A stretch of 64,000 bases of DNA from Bauldia sp. (lineage in GTDB: Bacteria > Pseudomonadota > Alphaproteobacteria > Rhizobiales > Kaistiaceae), in the NCBI GenBank assembly GCA_026126065.1, contig JAHCJY010000006.1, positions 1 through 64,000 of the forward strand, in the 5' to 3' direction. The translations under genes were made by a program, and so were the position numbers. Within the stretch, counting starts at the first letter, position 1; each line of letters begins with the position of its first letter. The notes under the pieces are model-generated. The model searched no databases, was not told the DNA's origin, and saw only the letters and a list, made by a program, of their open reading frames with translations. Below are positions 32,042 to 41,482 of the stretch, piece by piece.

Positions 32042-35000
32042 TTGCAGAAGGTCGGAGAAACTATCCGTCTGTCGGCCACGGACCTATCGCAGTTCTTGGC
32101 ATGCGCACACCGGACGGCCCTGGATCTCACGGTCGCCCTTGGCCGACGCACGGCACCGTTCCGATTCGACCCCATGATTGACGTTCTTCGGGAGCGGGGA
32201 CTCGCGCATGAGCAGGCCTATGTCGACGGCCTTCGTTCTTTGGGGCTCGGCCTAGCGGACCTTAACGGGACTGGAGGCGACCAGGCCGTGGCGGCGACGC
32301 TTGAGGCGATGCAACGCGGTGTGGACGTCATCGTCCAGGCCTCGCTACGGCATGGCTCGTGGGTCGGCCGTCCGGATTTGCTGCAGCGGGTAGAGGTGCC
32401 CAGCGCGCTGGGCGCTTGGTCATACGAGGCAACCGACACGAAGCTTACCCGGGAGACCAAGGGCGGCACCATCCTCCAGCTTTCGCTGTATTCGGACCTC
32501 CTCGCCGCGGCACAGGGGAGCGTACCGGAGTGGTTCAGAGTGGTCACCACAAACCCGACCAACCCCGTCGAGACGTACCGGGTCCAAGACTTCGCTGCCT
32601 ATCACCGGCTGATCCGGCGCAGCCTCGTCGCCGCGGTCGCGGTCGATCCTGACACACTGTCGGCTGCTACCTACCCGGAGCCAGTCGAACACTGCGACGT
32701 ATGCCGGTGGTGGACCGTGTGCGACCGCCGCCGCCGCGACGACGATCATCTCTCGTTCGTGGCGGGGATCGCGAAGCTCCAGCAGGACACGCTGGCGGGA
32801 CAGAACGTGACCACGCTCGCCGCGCTAGCCACGCTGCCCCTTCCGCTGCCGTTCAAGCCCAAGCGCGGCTCCGCCGAGACCTATGTCCGCATCCGCGAAC
32901 AGGCGCGGCTACAGCTCGAAGCGCGGGTCGGCGGCCGGCCCGTCTATGAACTCCTGCCCGTCTCGCCGGGGCATGGGCTGGCGCGGCTGCCGCCGCCGTC
33001 GCCCGGCGACGTCTTTCTCGACCTCGAGGGCGATCCCTACGCCCGCGAAGGGGGACGGGAGTACCTGTTCGGCCTGGTGCAGCTGCGGGCGGAAGGGACC
33101 TTTACGCGACGGTCGTTCTGGGCCTTCACCGATGGCGAGGAGCGGGCTGCATTCGAAGCGGTCATGGACGAGATCGGCCGTCTGTGGGCCGCGTATCCTA
33201 GGATGCATGTCTACCATTACGCGCCCTACGAGCCAGCCGCGTTCAAGCGATTGATGGGCCGGCACGCTGCGCGGGAGGCCGAGATCGACGCCATGCTCCG
33301 GGCGGAGTTGTTCGTGGATCTCTACGCGGTCGTCCGGCAGGGAGTCCGGGCGGGAGTAGAGCGTTACTCGATCAAGGATCTGGAGCCGTTCTACCACTTT
33401 TCGCGCACGGTAGATCTCGCGGAAGCGCGGGCAAATCTCCGGCTCATCGAGCGGGCGCTCGAGGCAGCGGCCATTGAGATCGTCCCCGAGGGGGTGCTGG
33501 CTGCAGTCGACGGCTACAACCTCGACGACTGTGTCTCGGCTCTCCAGCTCCGCGACTGGCTGGAGAGCCTCCGCGCCGATGTCGAATCAGGCGGAACGCC
33601 GGTGCCGCGGCCGGGGCCGCCAACCATCGACCCGCCGAAGGAGCAGACCGACCGCGACCGTGCTCTCGTGGCTGCCGCTGCGTTGCTGACAGTAGACGTG
33701 CCGACGGACCCCGACGCGCGGAGCGACGACCAACAGGCGCGGTGGCTCCTGGCTCAGCTCCTTGGCTGGCATCGCCGCGAGGACAAGGCGGCCTGGTGGG
33801 AGTTTTTCCGCCTTAGAGATCTTCCCGACGATGAACTGATGGACGAGAAGCAGGCGATAGCCGGCTTGACGTTGGTCGGTCGGGTTGGGGGCACCGTCAA
33901 GTCGCCGATCGACCGCTACTCCTTCCCGCCGCAGGAAGGCGACCTACATTCTGGCGATGAGCTGCATCTCCCCGGAGATCGAGGCAAGTTCGGCAAGGTG
34001 GAGGCTATCGACCGCCATGCCCGCACACTCGACGTCAAAAAGCGCGGCGTGGTTGCCGACGAGCACCCGACGGCGGTGTTCGCGCACACCTTCATCAGCG
34101 GTAACGCAATGGCCGACTCGCTGCTGCGGATCGCCGGTGGTGTCACGGCCAGCGGAGTAGCCGGGGCCGAGAGCCCCGCGGCCGACATCCTCCTCCGGCG
34201 TGCGCCGCGCCTCCACTCTGGCCCCTTCCAGCAGTGGTCAGGGGAGGACGCAGTAGCGTTCGCGGTTCGCGTCGGGCTTGACCTCGATCGCACCGTATTG
34301 GCGATCCAGGGACCGCCAGGCGCCGGGAAAACCTATGCCGGGGCGCGGATGATCTGCGCTCTCGTTCGCGCCGGAAAGCGCGTTGGCGTTACCGCGACCA
34401 GCCACAAGGTAATCCGCAATCTCCTTGACGCGGTGCTGGAGGCTGCGAGCGAAGAAGGACTGCCTATGGCTGCAGTCCACAAGACCGAGCCGGGTGATCC
34501 CGGGCCGGTAGCCGAGACCAGCAACAACGCCGAGGTGCTCAACCTAATGCAAGGAGGCGCGGTCAACGTCGCCGGCGGCACCCAATGGATGTGGGCCCGT
34601 CCGGACTTCGCCGCGGTGGTCGACGTCCTGTTCGTGGACGAGGCTGGGCAAATGTCTCTTGCGAACGTCCTTGCTGTCACGCCTTCCTGCACCAGCATGG
34701 TCCTCCTTGGGGATCCGCAGCAGCTCGAGCAGCCACAGCAGGCGAGCCATCCGGACGGGGCGGGTGTTTCGGCACTCGACCACCTCCTCGCCGGGCGGCG
34801 CACGATCCCGGCCGACCGCGGCATCTTCCTACCCGAGACGTGGCGACTCGCGCCGGCGATCAGCGCGTTTACGTCGGAGGTCTTCTACGAGAGTCGACTC
34901 GCGTCGCATGCCGGGCTCGAGCGTCAGGCGCTTGTGGGCGTCGGCGCGCTTGACGGCTCAGGGCTGTGGCTTGCCGCGCTCGACCATGATGGAAACCAGA

Positions 35001-35449
35001 ACAGCTCCCCCGAGGAAGCGGACGCGGTGGCGCGCATCGTCGCCCGCCTTCTCGACGGCACCGCTGGCTGGGTGAACGCCAAAGGAGAACGCCGCGTCAT
35101 GATCGGCGCGGACATCCTCGTGGTCGCGCCTTACAACGCTCATGTGGCGCTGATCTCGGAGCGCCTCGCGCGCCACGACGTGCGGGTCGGCACGGTCGAC
35201 AAGTTCCAAGGCCAAGAGGCCCCGATCGTAATCTATTCTATGGCAACGTCCGCGCCCGAAGATGCCCCGCGCGGTATGGAGTTCCTCTACAGCCTCAATC
35301 GCCTGAACGTTGCGACTTCGCGCGCCCGGTGCGCTTGCATACTAGTGGCGAGCCGAAAGCTCCTAGCACCCGACTGCAAGAGCCCTAGACAGATGCAGTT
35401 GGCCAACGCCCTTTGCCGCTACGCTGAGCTGGCGAGGGTGATCGACTGA
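32042..35449 (+). CDS. Cas4/TM0106-like nuclease fused to SF1 helicase
   Basis: About 1135 aa. The N-terminus has a RecB/Cas4-type nuclease layout: FLACAH (first Cys), GRPDLLQ and ATDTKLT (Asp ... Asp-x-Lys), then HCDVCRWWTVC completing a probable [4Fe-4S] cluster. A second nuclease-like RNase H/DnaQ fold follows (DVFLDLEGDP near 325, YSIKDLEPFY). The C-terminal Dna2/UPF1-type helicase has QGPPGAGKT (~755), LFVDEAGQMS (~866), GTVDKFQGQE and NVATSRAR. The start is chosen at TTG 32042, just before the conserved ETIRLSATDL, with GGGGG 6 nt upstream. Divergent from mcrB. Probably DNA repair or phage defence. Confidence 0.82.
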   Translation: MQKVGETIRLSATDLSQFLACAHRTALDLTVALGRRTAPFRFDPMIDVLRERGLAHEQAYVDGLRSLGLGLADLNGTGGDQAVAATLEAMQRGVDVIVQASLRHGSWVGRPDLLQRVEVPSALGAWSYEATDTKLTRETKGGTILQLSLYSDLLAAAQGSVPEWFRVVTTNPTNPVETYRVQDFAAYHRLIRRSLVAAVAVDPDTLSAATYPEPVEHCDVCRWWTVCDRRRRDDDHLSFVAGIAKLQQDTLAGQNVTTLAALATLPLPLPFKPKRGSAETYVRIREQARLQLEARVGGRPVYELLPVSPGHGLARLPPPSPGDVFLDLEGDPYAREGGREYLFGLVQLRAEGTFTRRSFWAFTDGEERAAFEAVMDEIGRLWAAYPRMHVYHYAPYEPAAFKRLMGRHAAREAEIDAMLRAELFVDLYAVVRQGVRAGVERYSIKDLEPFYHFSRTVDLAEARANLRLIERALEAAAIEIVPEGVLAAVDGYNLDDCVSALQLRDWLESLRADVESGGTPVPRPGPPTIDPPKEQTDRDRALVAAAALLTVDVPTDPDARSDDQQARWLLAQLLGWHRREDKAAWWEFFRLRDLPDDELMDEKQAIAGLTLVGRVGGTVKSPIDRYSFPPQEGDLHSGDELHLPGDRGKFGKVEAIDRHARTLDVKKRGVVADEHPTAVFAHTFISGNAMADSLLRIAGGVTASGVAGAESPAADILLRRAPRLHSGPFQQWSGEDAVAFAVRVGLDLDRTVLAIQGPPGAGKTYAGARMICALVRAGKRVGVTATSHKVIRNLLDAVLEAASEEGLPMAAVHKTEPGDPGPVAETSNNAEVLNLMQGGAVNVAGGTQWMWARPDFAAVVDVLFVDEAGQMSLANVLAVTPSCTSMVLLGDPQQLEQPQQASHPDGAGVSALDHLLAGRRTIPADRGIFLPETWRLAPAISAFTSEVFYESRLASHAGLERQALVGVGALDGSGLWLAALDHDGNQNSSPEEADAVARIVARLLDGTAGWVNAKGERRVMIGADILVVAPYNAHVALISERLARHDVRVGTVDKFQGQEAPIVIYSMATSAPEDAPRGMEFLYSLNRLNVATSRARCACILVASRKLLAPDCKSPRQMQLANALCRYAELARVID

Positions 35450-35690
35450 ACTCAAACGGTTCGGGCGCCGATGGTTTCAGTAGGTGCCCTTGGACGGTGC
35501 CTGCGAACTTGGAGGAGGCCCCATTTGACCCCGTCGTTGCCTCGGCCGCATGACGGCCCGTAGCGTCGTTCCGCATCGACACCGAGAGCGGGGGGCACGC
35601 ACTCGGTCGAGGGTACCAAGCGTCGTCATTAGTTTGACCGGACGTGTGGGCAGTCACATCCTGTCGCATACTTCAATGAGGGAGGGCTGG
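35450..35690. other. Non-coding gap before the NicO transporter
   Basis: 241 nt between the defence and metal blocks. The frame of the transporter is open here but shows no family sequence. No MerR-type operator was seen. Confidence 0.35.
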
Positions 35691-36401
35691 GTGTTCGATG
35701 ACCTTCGCGAAGCTCAGCAATGGCTCCACCAGGGTGCTCTCGATGCCCTTAACGGGTTCAGGGCCGATGGCCTTGCCGCGGCTCCGGCGCTGCTGGGCAG
35801 CGCCTTCCTGTTCGGCCTCCTCCACGCGCTGCTGCCGGGTCACGGCAAGGCTGTCCTGGCGTCCTTCTATGCTGCCGATGGCCGGTGGCGGAGTGCGGTG
35901 GCTTCCAGCGCGGTCCTTATTGCCGTGCATGTCGGCGTGGCCGTGATCCTCGTTCTGACGGGCGCAGCCATCCTGCAGCGGACGCTGGTGGGGGCGGGCA
36001 GGGCGCCGGTTCTCGAGATGGCCAGCAACGCGCTGATTGCCCTCGTTGGAGCTTGGCTCCTTTTCCGAGCCGTGCGGCCGCATGTTCATCATCCCCGCGG
36101 TTCGGGGCCGGTTCTCGGCGCCATGACGGGCCTGGTGCCATGCCCGCTTACCACCTTCATCATGACCTTCGCGGTAGCGAACGATGCCGTGGGGGCGGGG
36201 CTTCTCCTCGCGCTGGCCTTCGGCGTAGGCATGATCGCAACCGTCGCCGCCTTCCCGCTGGGGACGATCCTACTCCGGTCGCGGCTCCGCGCGATCGCTC
36301 TGGTTCCCGTCGCGGTGCGGACAACACTGCTTCGTGCGGTCGCCGTCGTATCGGCCGGAGCAATCCTCCTGCTCGGGCTCGTGCCGATCGTAGCCGCCTG
36401 A
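35691..36401 (+). CDS. NicO/RcnA-family nickel-cobalt transporter
   Basis: A 236-aa inner-membrane protein with about six hydrophobic segments. Family signatures: FLFGLLHALLPGHGKAVLAS (HxxxxGHGK) and GAMTGLVPCPLTTFIM (GLxPCP). The family exports or imports Ni2+/Co2+; next to a decayed RcnR/FrmR-like repressor and copper genes, efflux is likely. The GTG at 35691 follows GGAGGG; an ATG at 35676 adds five residues but has no ribosome site. The loop around residues 125-135 (VRPHVHHPRG) is His-containing but much shorter than the E. coli RcnA His loop. Confidence 0.8.
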   Translation: MFDDLREAQQWLHQGALDALNGFRADGLAAAPALLGSAFLFGLLHALLPGHGKAVLASFYAADGRWRSAVASSAVLIAVHVGVAVILVLTGAAILQRTLVGAGRAPVLEMASNALIALVGAWLLFRAVRPHVHHPRGSGPVLGAMTGLVPCPLTTFIMTFAVANDAVGAGLLLALAFGVGMIATVAAFPLGTILLRSRLRAIALVPVAVRTTLLRAVAVVSAGAILLLGLVPIVAA

Positions 36402-36408
36402 CCGACTG

Positions 36409-36640
36409 TCAGAGATACTTCGTGATTTCCTTGAACTCGTCGATCGGGCGGCGCGCCTCGCCGGTGAGGCAGCCGACGGTAACGTCGAGGCAGTGGTCGA
36501 GATGGTCCTGATGAGGGTCTTCTTGGCCTGGCTGATCGCCTTCTCCACCGCGTGGAGGTGCTGGCGATGTATAGGCACGGCTCGATCAGCTCTGATCACC
36601 ACCGCAAATGACTGACGGTCCTGCTTGCCTTGCCACCAAC
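36409..36640 (-). pseudogene. Decayed RcnR/FrmR (DUF156) metal-sensing repressor
   Basis: In the minus strand the sequence encodes, in different frames, CLYIA, LHAVEKAISQAKKTLIR, then DHLDHCLD and the ending IDEFKEITKYL. Together these form the C-terminal two thirds of an alphaproteobacterial nickel/cobalt-type CsoR/RcnR repressor, which often sits beside NicO transporters. At least two single-base indels (one near 36570, one near 36505) break the frame, and the N-terminus towards 36640 is only faintly recognisable. No start codon can restore it. The transporter has probably lost its repressor. Confidence 0.75.
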
Positions 36641-36864
36641 CTACGGCGAAGCTCCATAACCCGCCTACTGAGCCAGAGGTGACTGGTAGCGGTCGGCCGG
36701 CGCGGGCGGCCGTGCCCTCGGGTTATCGGCGGATCAAGAAGCATCCTGGTGGGAGTCATGCCTCGAAAGAGATGCGAGGGTGCTTTTCGGTGGCCCCCCC
36801 GCACAAAGACCGAACTCGCGGGGTCCAGCGCAGACTACCCCGCCTTTCGATTCCCAAGTCGCAA
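36641..36864. other. Non-coding gap between pseudogene and copper promoter
   Basis: 224 nt without a supported gene. Remnants of the repressor 5' end may extend into it. Confidence 0.3.
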
Positions 36865-36895
36865 TTAACCTTCCCACGCTGGAAGGCCGTAGGCA
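36865..36895 (+). promoter_or_regulatory. CueR-type promoter of the multicopper oxidase
   Basis: TTAACC as -35, a 19-bp spacer carrying the dyad CCTTCC-cacgct-GGAAGG, and TAGGCA as -10. The over-long spacer with a central dyad is the hallmark of MerR/CueR-activated promoters. It lies 22 nt before the start codon. Confidence 0.75.
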
Positions 36896-36917
36896 GCGTC
36901 ATCAAGGAGGACTCACC

Positions 36918-38528
36918 ATGACCGTTTCCCGGAGAGAACTGCTCGTTGGTGCCGCCGCAGTCGCGTGCGCATCCACCATGCCGGCCCGCTCGTCCTTCGC
37001 GCAGGCTGCCCCCCTTGTCGCGCTCCCAGCCCTTTCGGTCCTTGACGCAAGGGAGACGCTGGCATTTGCGCTCGATGCCGTGCCGGGCCAGACGGAGTTC
37101 GTGGCCGGCGTTCCTTCGGAGACTCTGGGGTTCAACCAGTCCTACCTCGGACCCGTGGTTCTCCTGCCTTCAACGGCCACAGTGCGCGCGGCCGTCACCA
37201 ACAGAACCGACCGCACCGTGTCGGTGCATTGGCATGGCCTCCTCGTTCCGGGCGAGATCGACGGTGGTCCCCACCAGCCGATTGCCCCCGGCGAAACCTG
37301 GTCGCCGACGCTTCCCATCGACCAGGCCCGCGCAACGCTGTGGTTTCACACGCACGTGCATGGCGCGACGGCCGAGGGGATCTATGCGGGCCTTGCCGGC
37401 GTCCTGCTGCTCGACGACGGCCTGGATGCACGACGTGGGCTGCCCGCCGCACTCGGTGTCGACGACCTCGTCCTCGTCATTCAGGACAAGCGGCTCGATG
37501 CTTCCGGCCGGGCTGTCTACGAGCCGACGTCCGACGACCGCATGCACGGCTTCCTCGGCGACACGATACTGGTGAACGGTGCGATCACTCCGGTTGCGGC
37601 CGTGCCGGCCGGTATCGTGAAGCTGCGCCTCCTCAACGCCGCCAATGCACGCAATCTCGACCTCTTCTTCGAGGACGGCCGGGCCATGCACATCGTCGCT
37701 TCGGACCAGGGCCTCCTCCCGACGCCCGTCAGGGTCAACCGGCTCCGTCTTGCGCCCGGCGAGCGGAGCGAAGTCCTCGTCGATTTCAGTAATGCAGGGA
37801 CCGCTACTCTGCTGAGCCGTCCGCACGCGGAGGGCACGGGAGCCGGGGGCATGGGCCACGACATGGCCGGTATGGGCGGAATGGCCGGCATGGTGGCGAA
37901 CGAGGAACGATTCACGGCGCCCTTTGTGATCGCCACGTTTCGCCCGGAACCGGATCTTCCCGTTGCGATACGTTCGGTCCCCGCGACGCTCGGACCCGAT
38001 GAACCTGTCACGATGGTGCCGTCAGCAACACGGCCGTTCGTGCTCAACGACATGGGGAACCTCGTCCCGCCGGTCGACCTTCTCGATGCGCTCCGGCGTG
38101 CCAACACGTCTGACCATGCCGGCCACGCAATGTCGGTCGTCGGCTCGATGCCGGGCATGGCCATGCCGGCTGGGAACGCGGCACCCTCGGCAGATCCCGT
38201 TTTCGGCATCAACGGTGCGCCCTTCGACATGGCGCGGATCAACTTCGGGACGACGCTCGGGATGACGGAACGCTGGATTGTGGGCGGCGAGATGATGGGT
38301 CACCCGTTCCACGTCCACGGCACACGCTTCCGCGTCATACGCGACAAGGACGGTCAGCCCCGTCCTGAGAATCAGGGGTGGAAGGACACGGTCTTCGTCG
38401 ATGGCGAGGTCGAACTCCTCGTGGAGTTCCGGTCGCCTGCCCCGGCGACCGCGGCCTTCATGTTCCACTGCCATGTGCTGGAGCATGAGGATCGCGGAAT
38501 GATGGGCCAGTTCACGGTCGGCGCCTGA
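36918..38528 (+). CDS. Periplasmic multicopper oxidase (CueO/CopA-type)
   Basis: 536 aa with a Tat signal (SRRELLVGAAAVACAS; cleavage probably after SSFA). All four copper-binding motifs are intact: HWHG (104-107), HTHVHG (144-149), HPFHVHG (462-468) and HCHVLEHEDRGMM (517-529). The type 1 axial position in the last motif is Met-like. A Met/Gly-rich loop (MGHDMAGMGGMAGM) near residue 320 resembles the cuprous-ion site of CueO. It oxidises toxic Cu(I) in the periplasm. The ATG at 36918 has AAGGAGG 7 nt upstream. It is driven by its own CueR-type promoter and convergent with copZ. Confidence 0.93.
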   Translation: MTVSRRELLVGAAAVACASTMPARSSFAQAAPLVALPALSVLDARETLAFALDAVPGQTEFVAGVPSETLGFNQSYLGPVVLLPSTATVRAAVTNRTDRTVSVHWHGLLVPGEIDGGPHQPIAPGETWSPTLPIDQARATLWFHTHVHGATAEGIYAGLAGVLLLDDGLDARRGLPAALGVDDLVLVIQDKRLDASGRAVYEPTSDDRMHGFLGDTILVNGAITPVAAVPAGIVKLRLLNAANARNLDLFFEDGRAMHIVASDQGLLPTPVRVNRLRLAPGERSEVLVDFSNAGTATLLSRPHAEGTGAGGMGHDMAGMGGMAGMVANEERFTAPFVIATFRPEPDLPVAIRSVPATLGPDEPVTMVPSATRPFVLNDMGNLVPPVDLLDALRRANTSDHAGHAMSVVGSMPGMAMPAGNAAPSADPVFGINGAPFDMARINFGTTLGMTERWIVGGEMMGHPFHVHGTRFRVIRDKDGQPRPENQGWKDTVFVDGEVELLVEFRSPAPATAAFMFHCHVLEHEDRGMMGQFTVGA

Positions 38529-38560
38529 CCATTTGGCGGCGCACCACCAGAGCAGAATGA

Positions 38561-38586
38561 AGGCGGCTCCCGTGCGGGAACCGCCT
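38561..38586. terminator. Hairpin between the oxidase and copZ
   Basis: AGGCGG-c-TCCCG-tg-CGGGA-a-CCGCCT forms a long, nearly perfect stem between two convergent genes. It can serve both strands. Confidence 0.6.
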
Positions 38587-38599
38587 GCAATGCGCCTTG

Positions 38600-38794
38600 C
38601 TATCCGGTGGCGGGATATCCGATCTTCTCGAGCGCGGCCCGGATGTCGGCCAGCGGCAGGGACGTCTCGACGGCCACCTCGTGCGCGGGGATGTCCGTGC
38701 GGACCTCCGCTGCAGGGTCGACCGAGTTGATGGCACGGGTCACCCGGCCGGCGCAGGCGCTGCAATGAAGCTTCGGAACCTGAAGCGTGTACAT
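38600..38794 (-). CDS. copZ: Copper chaperone CopZ-like HMA protein
   Basis: A 64-aa soluble heavy-metal-associated domain. The Cu(I)-binding pair lies in KLHCSACAGRV (Cys10 and Cys13), with the usual beta-alpha-beta pattern and the ending ALEKIGYPATG. It should carry Cu(I) to CopA. The ATG at 38794 has AAGGAG 9 nt upstream; the longer open frame is unsupported. It is transcribed divergently from copA and each has its own CueR-type promoter in the 174-nt gap. Confidence 0.9.
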   Translation of the reverse strand: MYTLQVPKLHCSACAGRVTRAINSVDPAAEVRTDIPAHEVAVETSLPLADIRAALEKIGYPATG

Positions 38795-38826
38795 GGTCGA
38801 ACACTCCTTTTTATCGTTCGACCCCC

Positions 38827-38857
38827 CATGTGGGGCTTCCCAGTGTGACAAGGTCAA
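38827..38857 (-). promoter_or_regulatory. CueR-type promoter of copZ
   Basis: On the minus strand: TTGACC, 19-bp spacer with CTTGTCACACTGGGAAG, then CACATG. The same architecture as the copA promoter on the opposite strand. Confidence 0.7.
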
Positions 38858-38907
38858 GCGGTAGCGTCGTGTGGTGGCCTGTCGCAGCACATCGTGCGCA
38901 GGCGGGC

Positions 38908-38938
38908 TTGACCTTGCCATCATTGGAACCTCCATCTG
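38908..38938 (+). promoter_or_regulatory. CueR-type promoter of copA
   Basis: TTGACC, 19-bp spacer with the dyad CCTTGCCATCATTGGAACC, then CATCTG. Closely matches the E. coli copA promoter (TTGACCTTCC...GGAAGG). Confidence 0.78.
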
Positions 38939-38968
38939 GAGGCGGTGCATCAATCGACAGAGGTTTCC

Positions 38969-41479
38969 ATGACCGCACCCGTCCGCACCCCGCTCGCCGT
39001 TTCCGTCCCCGTCGAGGGCATGACCTGTGCGTCCTGCGTGGCGCATGTGGAAGAGGCCATCGCCAGCCTGCCTGAGGTGGAGGCCGTTCGCGTCAATCTC
39101 GCCCCCGAGCGCGCCGACGTCTCCTTCAAGTCGGCGCCCGACTTCGACAGGCTCCGTCGCGCCGTCGAGGATGCGGGCTATGAGGTCCGGACCGAAGACA
39201 TCGAACTCGACGTGAAGGGTATGAGCTGCGCCTCGTGCGTCTCTGCGGTGGAAGACGCGCTGAAGGCCGTGCCTGGTGTCCAGACAGCCTCGGTCAACCT
39301 TGCGACAGGACGGGCGATCGTCTCGCGCATCATGGGCTCGGCCGCCGACCGCGATCTACTTTCCGCCATAGCTGCTGAAGGGTACGGCGCGGAGCGGCAC
39401 GATGCCGGCCGACCCAAGGATGCCATACTCGACCGCGAGCTCGCCCTCCGTGCGTCGGGTCGTCGCGCGCTGGTCGCGGCAGTCCTGACGGCGCCGATCG
39501 TGGTTCTCGCCATGGGGCCGCACCTGGTTCCCGCGATGCACCACTGGTTGACGATGACCTTTGGCGCGGCGTTCTCGGGCCTCGCCCAGCTCGTTCTCGC
39601 GGCGGCCGTGCTGGCCGGACCGGGCGGACGCTTCTTCGTCGTCGGTGCGCGAACCCTTGCCCGGCGGAAGCCCGACATGAACGCGCTCGTCGCCATCGGC
39701 AGTGGCGCCGCATTCCTCTACTCGACAATCGCCACCCTCGTCCCTTCGTGGCTCCCAGCGGGCGCGGCCGAGGTCTATTTCGAGGCAGCCGCCCTGATCG
39801 TCACGCTGATTCTGCTCGGCCGCTACCTCGAGGCTAGGGCGCGGGGCCGGGCCTCCGAGGCGATCAGTCGCCTCCTTCGGCTGGCACCGAAGACCGCGAC
39901 CGTCATGCGTGAGGGCGTGCCCACCGACACGCCCGTCGACCGGATCGTGGTCGGTGACGTGGTCCTCATTCGCCCCGGCGAGCGTATCCCCGTCGATGGC
40001 ACGGTCACCGAGGGCAGCTCCTGGGTGGACGAAGCGATCCTCACCGGCGAATCCATTCCGATGGCGAAGGCGCACGGCAGCACGGTCCTTGCCGGAAGCA
40101 TCAACCGGGCAGGTTCCTTCAGCTTCTCCGCCACCGGCGTCGGCGCCGATACCTTCTTGGCAGGCATCGTCCGCCTGCTCGAGGGCGCACAGGCGGCGAA
40201 GCTCCCGATCCAGGCCCTCATCGACCGCATCACCCGCTGGTTCGTTCCCGCGGTCCTGGGAGTGGCGGCGCTCACCTTCCTGGCCTGGCTCCTCCTAGCC
40301 CCATCCCCGTCGCTCGGGCCGGCCGTAGTGGCCGCGGTTGCCGTCCTCATCGTAGCCTGCCCGTGCGCCATGGGACTGGCCACGCCCATCTCGATCCTCG
40401 TCGGCAGCGGTCGCGCAGCGGAACTCGGTGTCCTCTTCCGCCGGGGCGACGCGCTCCAGACCCTCAGCAACGTCGACACGGTCGCGATGGACAAGACCGG
40501 GACGCTGACGCTCGGACAGCCCCGACTGACCGACGTCGTCACGGCCGACGGGCGGAGTGAGGTCGACCTGGTCCGGCTCGCCGCATCTGCCGAGAGTCGG
40601 TCCGAGCATCCGCTCGCGCGGGCTGTCACCGACGCCGCCCGCGACCGTGGCATCGGGACGATGCCCCCATCGCGGTTCGTCGCGGAGGCTGGCCGCGGTG
40701 TCGTAGCCCTGGTCGACGGCGTCGAGGTGCGCGTCGGCACGCGAGACCTGATCGCGCACGCCGGAGCGTCGAACCCCCGGCTCGAGGCCGAGGCCGACAG
40801 GCTGGCCGCGGAAGGCAAGTCGGTGTTCTTCGTCGCTGCCGGCGGAATGCCGCTGGGCGTCCTCGCCGTGTCCGATCCCCTCAAGCCCGGCGCCGCAGCG
40901 GCGGTAGCGCGCCTACGCCGGGCCGGCCGCCGGGTCGTGATGATCACGGGCGACCGTCGTTCGACCGCCCTCGCCATCGCGCGGGAAGCGGGAATCGAGG
41001 ACGTGATCGCCGGCGTCACGCCAGCTGGCAAGCTCGAGGCGATCCGGGATCTCCGGGCAGCCGGCAGACGGGTCGCATTCGTCGGCGACGGCATGAACGA
41101 CGCGCCGGCGCTCGCAGAAGCCGATGTCGGGATCGCCATGGGCACGGGGACGGACGTCGCGATCGAGGCGGCCGAGGTGGTGCTGCCGTCAGGCAGCCTG
41201 GACGGCGTCCCGTCGGCCATCGCGATTTCGGGGGCCACGCTCCGGAACATCCGCCAGAACCTGTTCTGGGCATTCGCCTACAACGTCGCCCTCATTCCGG
41301 TGGCAGCGGGCGTGCTCTATCCCCTGACCGGGCTGCAGTTCAGCCCGATTCTTGCCGCTGGCGCGATGGCGCTTTCCAGCGTCTTCGTGGTCGCCAACGC
41401 CCTGCGGCTCCGCGGTTTCGGCAGCCGCCCCAGGGTGGCGCCGCTTGCTCCCTCCCTCCATGCAACCAGGATGGGTTGA
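38969..41479 (+). CDS. copA: Cu(I)-exporting P1B-1 ATPase CopA
   Basis: 836 aa. Two N-terminal HMA domains with GMTCASC (17-23) and GMSCASC (84-90), eight predicted membrane helices, the transport site CPC (464-466, in IVACPCAMGLATP), phosphorylation Asp508 in DKTGTLT, the TGES actuator loop, and the hinge GDGMNDAPAL. It pumps Cu(I) from cytoplasm to periplasm, where the multicopper oxidase acts. The ATG at 38969 has GAGG 5 nt upstream; a GTG at 38945 adds eight residues with bad spacing. cueR follows after 3 nt, so they form an autoregulated operon. Confidence 0.96.
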   Translation: MTAPVRTPLAVSVPVEGMTCASCVAHVEEAIASLPEVEAVRVNLAPERADVSFKSAPDFDRLRRAVEDAGYEVRTEDIELDVKGMSCASCVSAVEDALKAVPGVQTASVNLATGRAIVSRIMGSAADRDLLSAIAAEGYGAERHDAGRPKDAILDRELALRASGRRALVAAVLTAPIVVLAMGPHLVPAMHHWLTMTFGAAFSGLAQLVLAAAVLAGPGGRFFVVGARTLARRKPDMNALVAIGSGAAFLYSTIATLVPSWLPAGAAEVYFEAAALIVTLILLGRYLEARARGRASEAISRLLRLAPKTATVMREGVPTDTPVDRIVVGDVVLIRPGERIPVDGTVTEGSSWVDEAILTGESIPMAKAHGSTVLAGSINRAGSFSFSATGVGADTFLAGIVRLLEGAQAAKLPIQALIDRITRWFVPAVLGVAALTFLAWLLLAPSPSLGPAVVAAVAVLIVACPCAMGLATPISILVGSGRAAELGVLFRRGDALQTLSNVDTVAMDKTGTLTLGQPRLTDVVTADGRSEVDLVRLAASAESRSEHPLARAVTDAARDRGIGTMPPSRFVAEAGRGVVALVDGVEVRVGTRDLIAHAGASNPRLEAEADRLAAEGKSVFFVAAGGMPLGVLAVSDPLKPGAAAAVARLRRAGRRVVMITGDRRSTALAIAREAGIEDVIAGVTPAGKLEAIRDLRAAGRRVAFVGDGMNDAPALAEADVGIAMGTGTDVAIEAAEVVLPSGSLDGVPSAIAISGATLRNIRQNLFWAFAYNVALIPVAAGVLYPLTGLQFSPILAAGAMALSSVFVVANALRLRGFGSRPRVAPLAPSLHATRMG

Positions 41480-41482
41480 CAG

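Noticed and set aside
36918..38528. Naming the multicopper oxidase copA
   Set aside because: The name copA is used here for the Cu(I) ATPase; the oxidase motifs fit the CueO/PcoA family but the exact subgroup is not certain.
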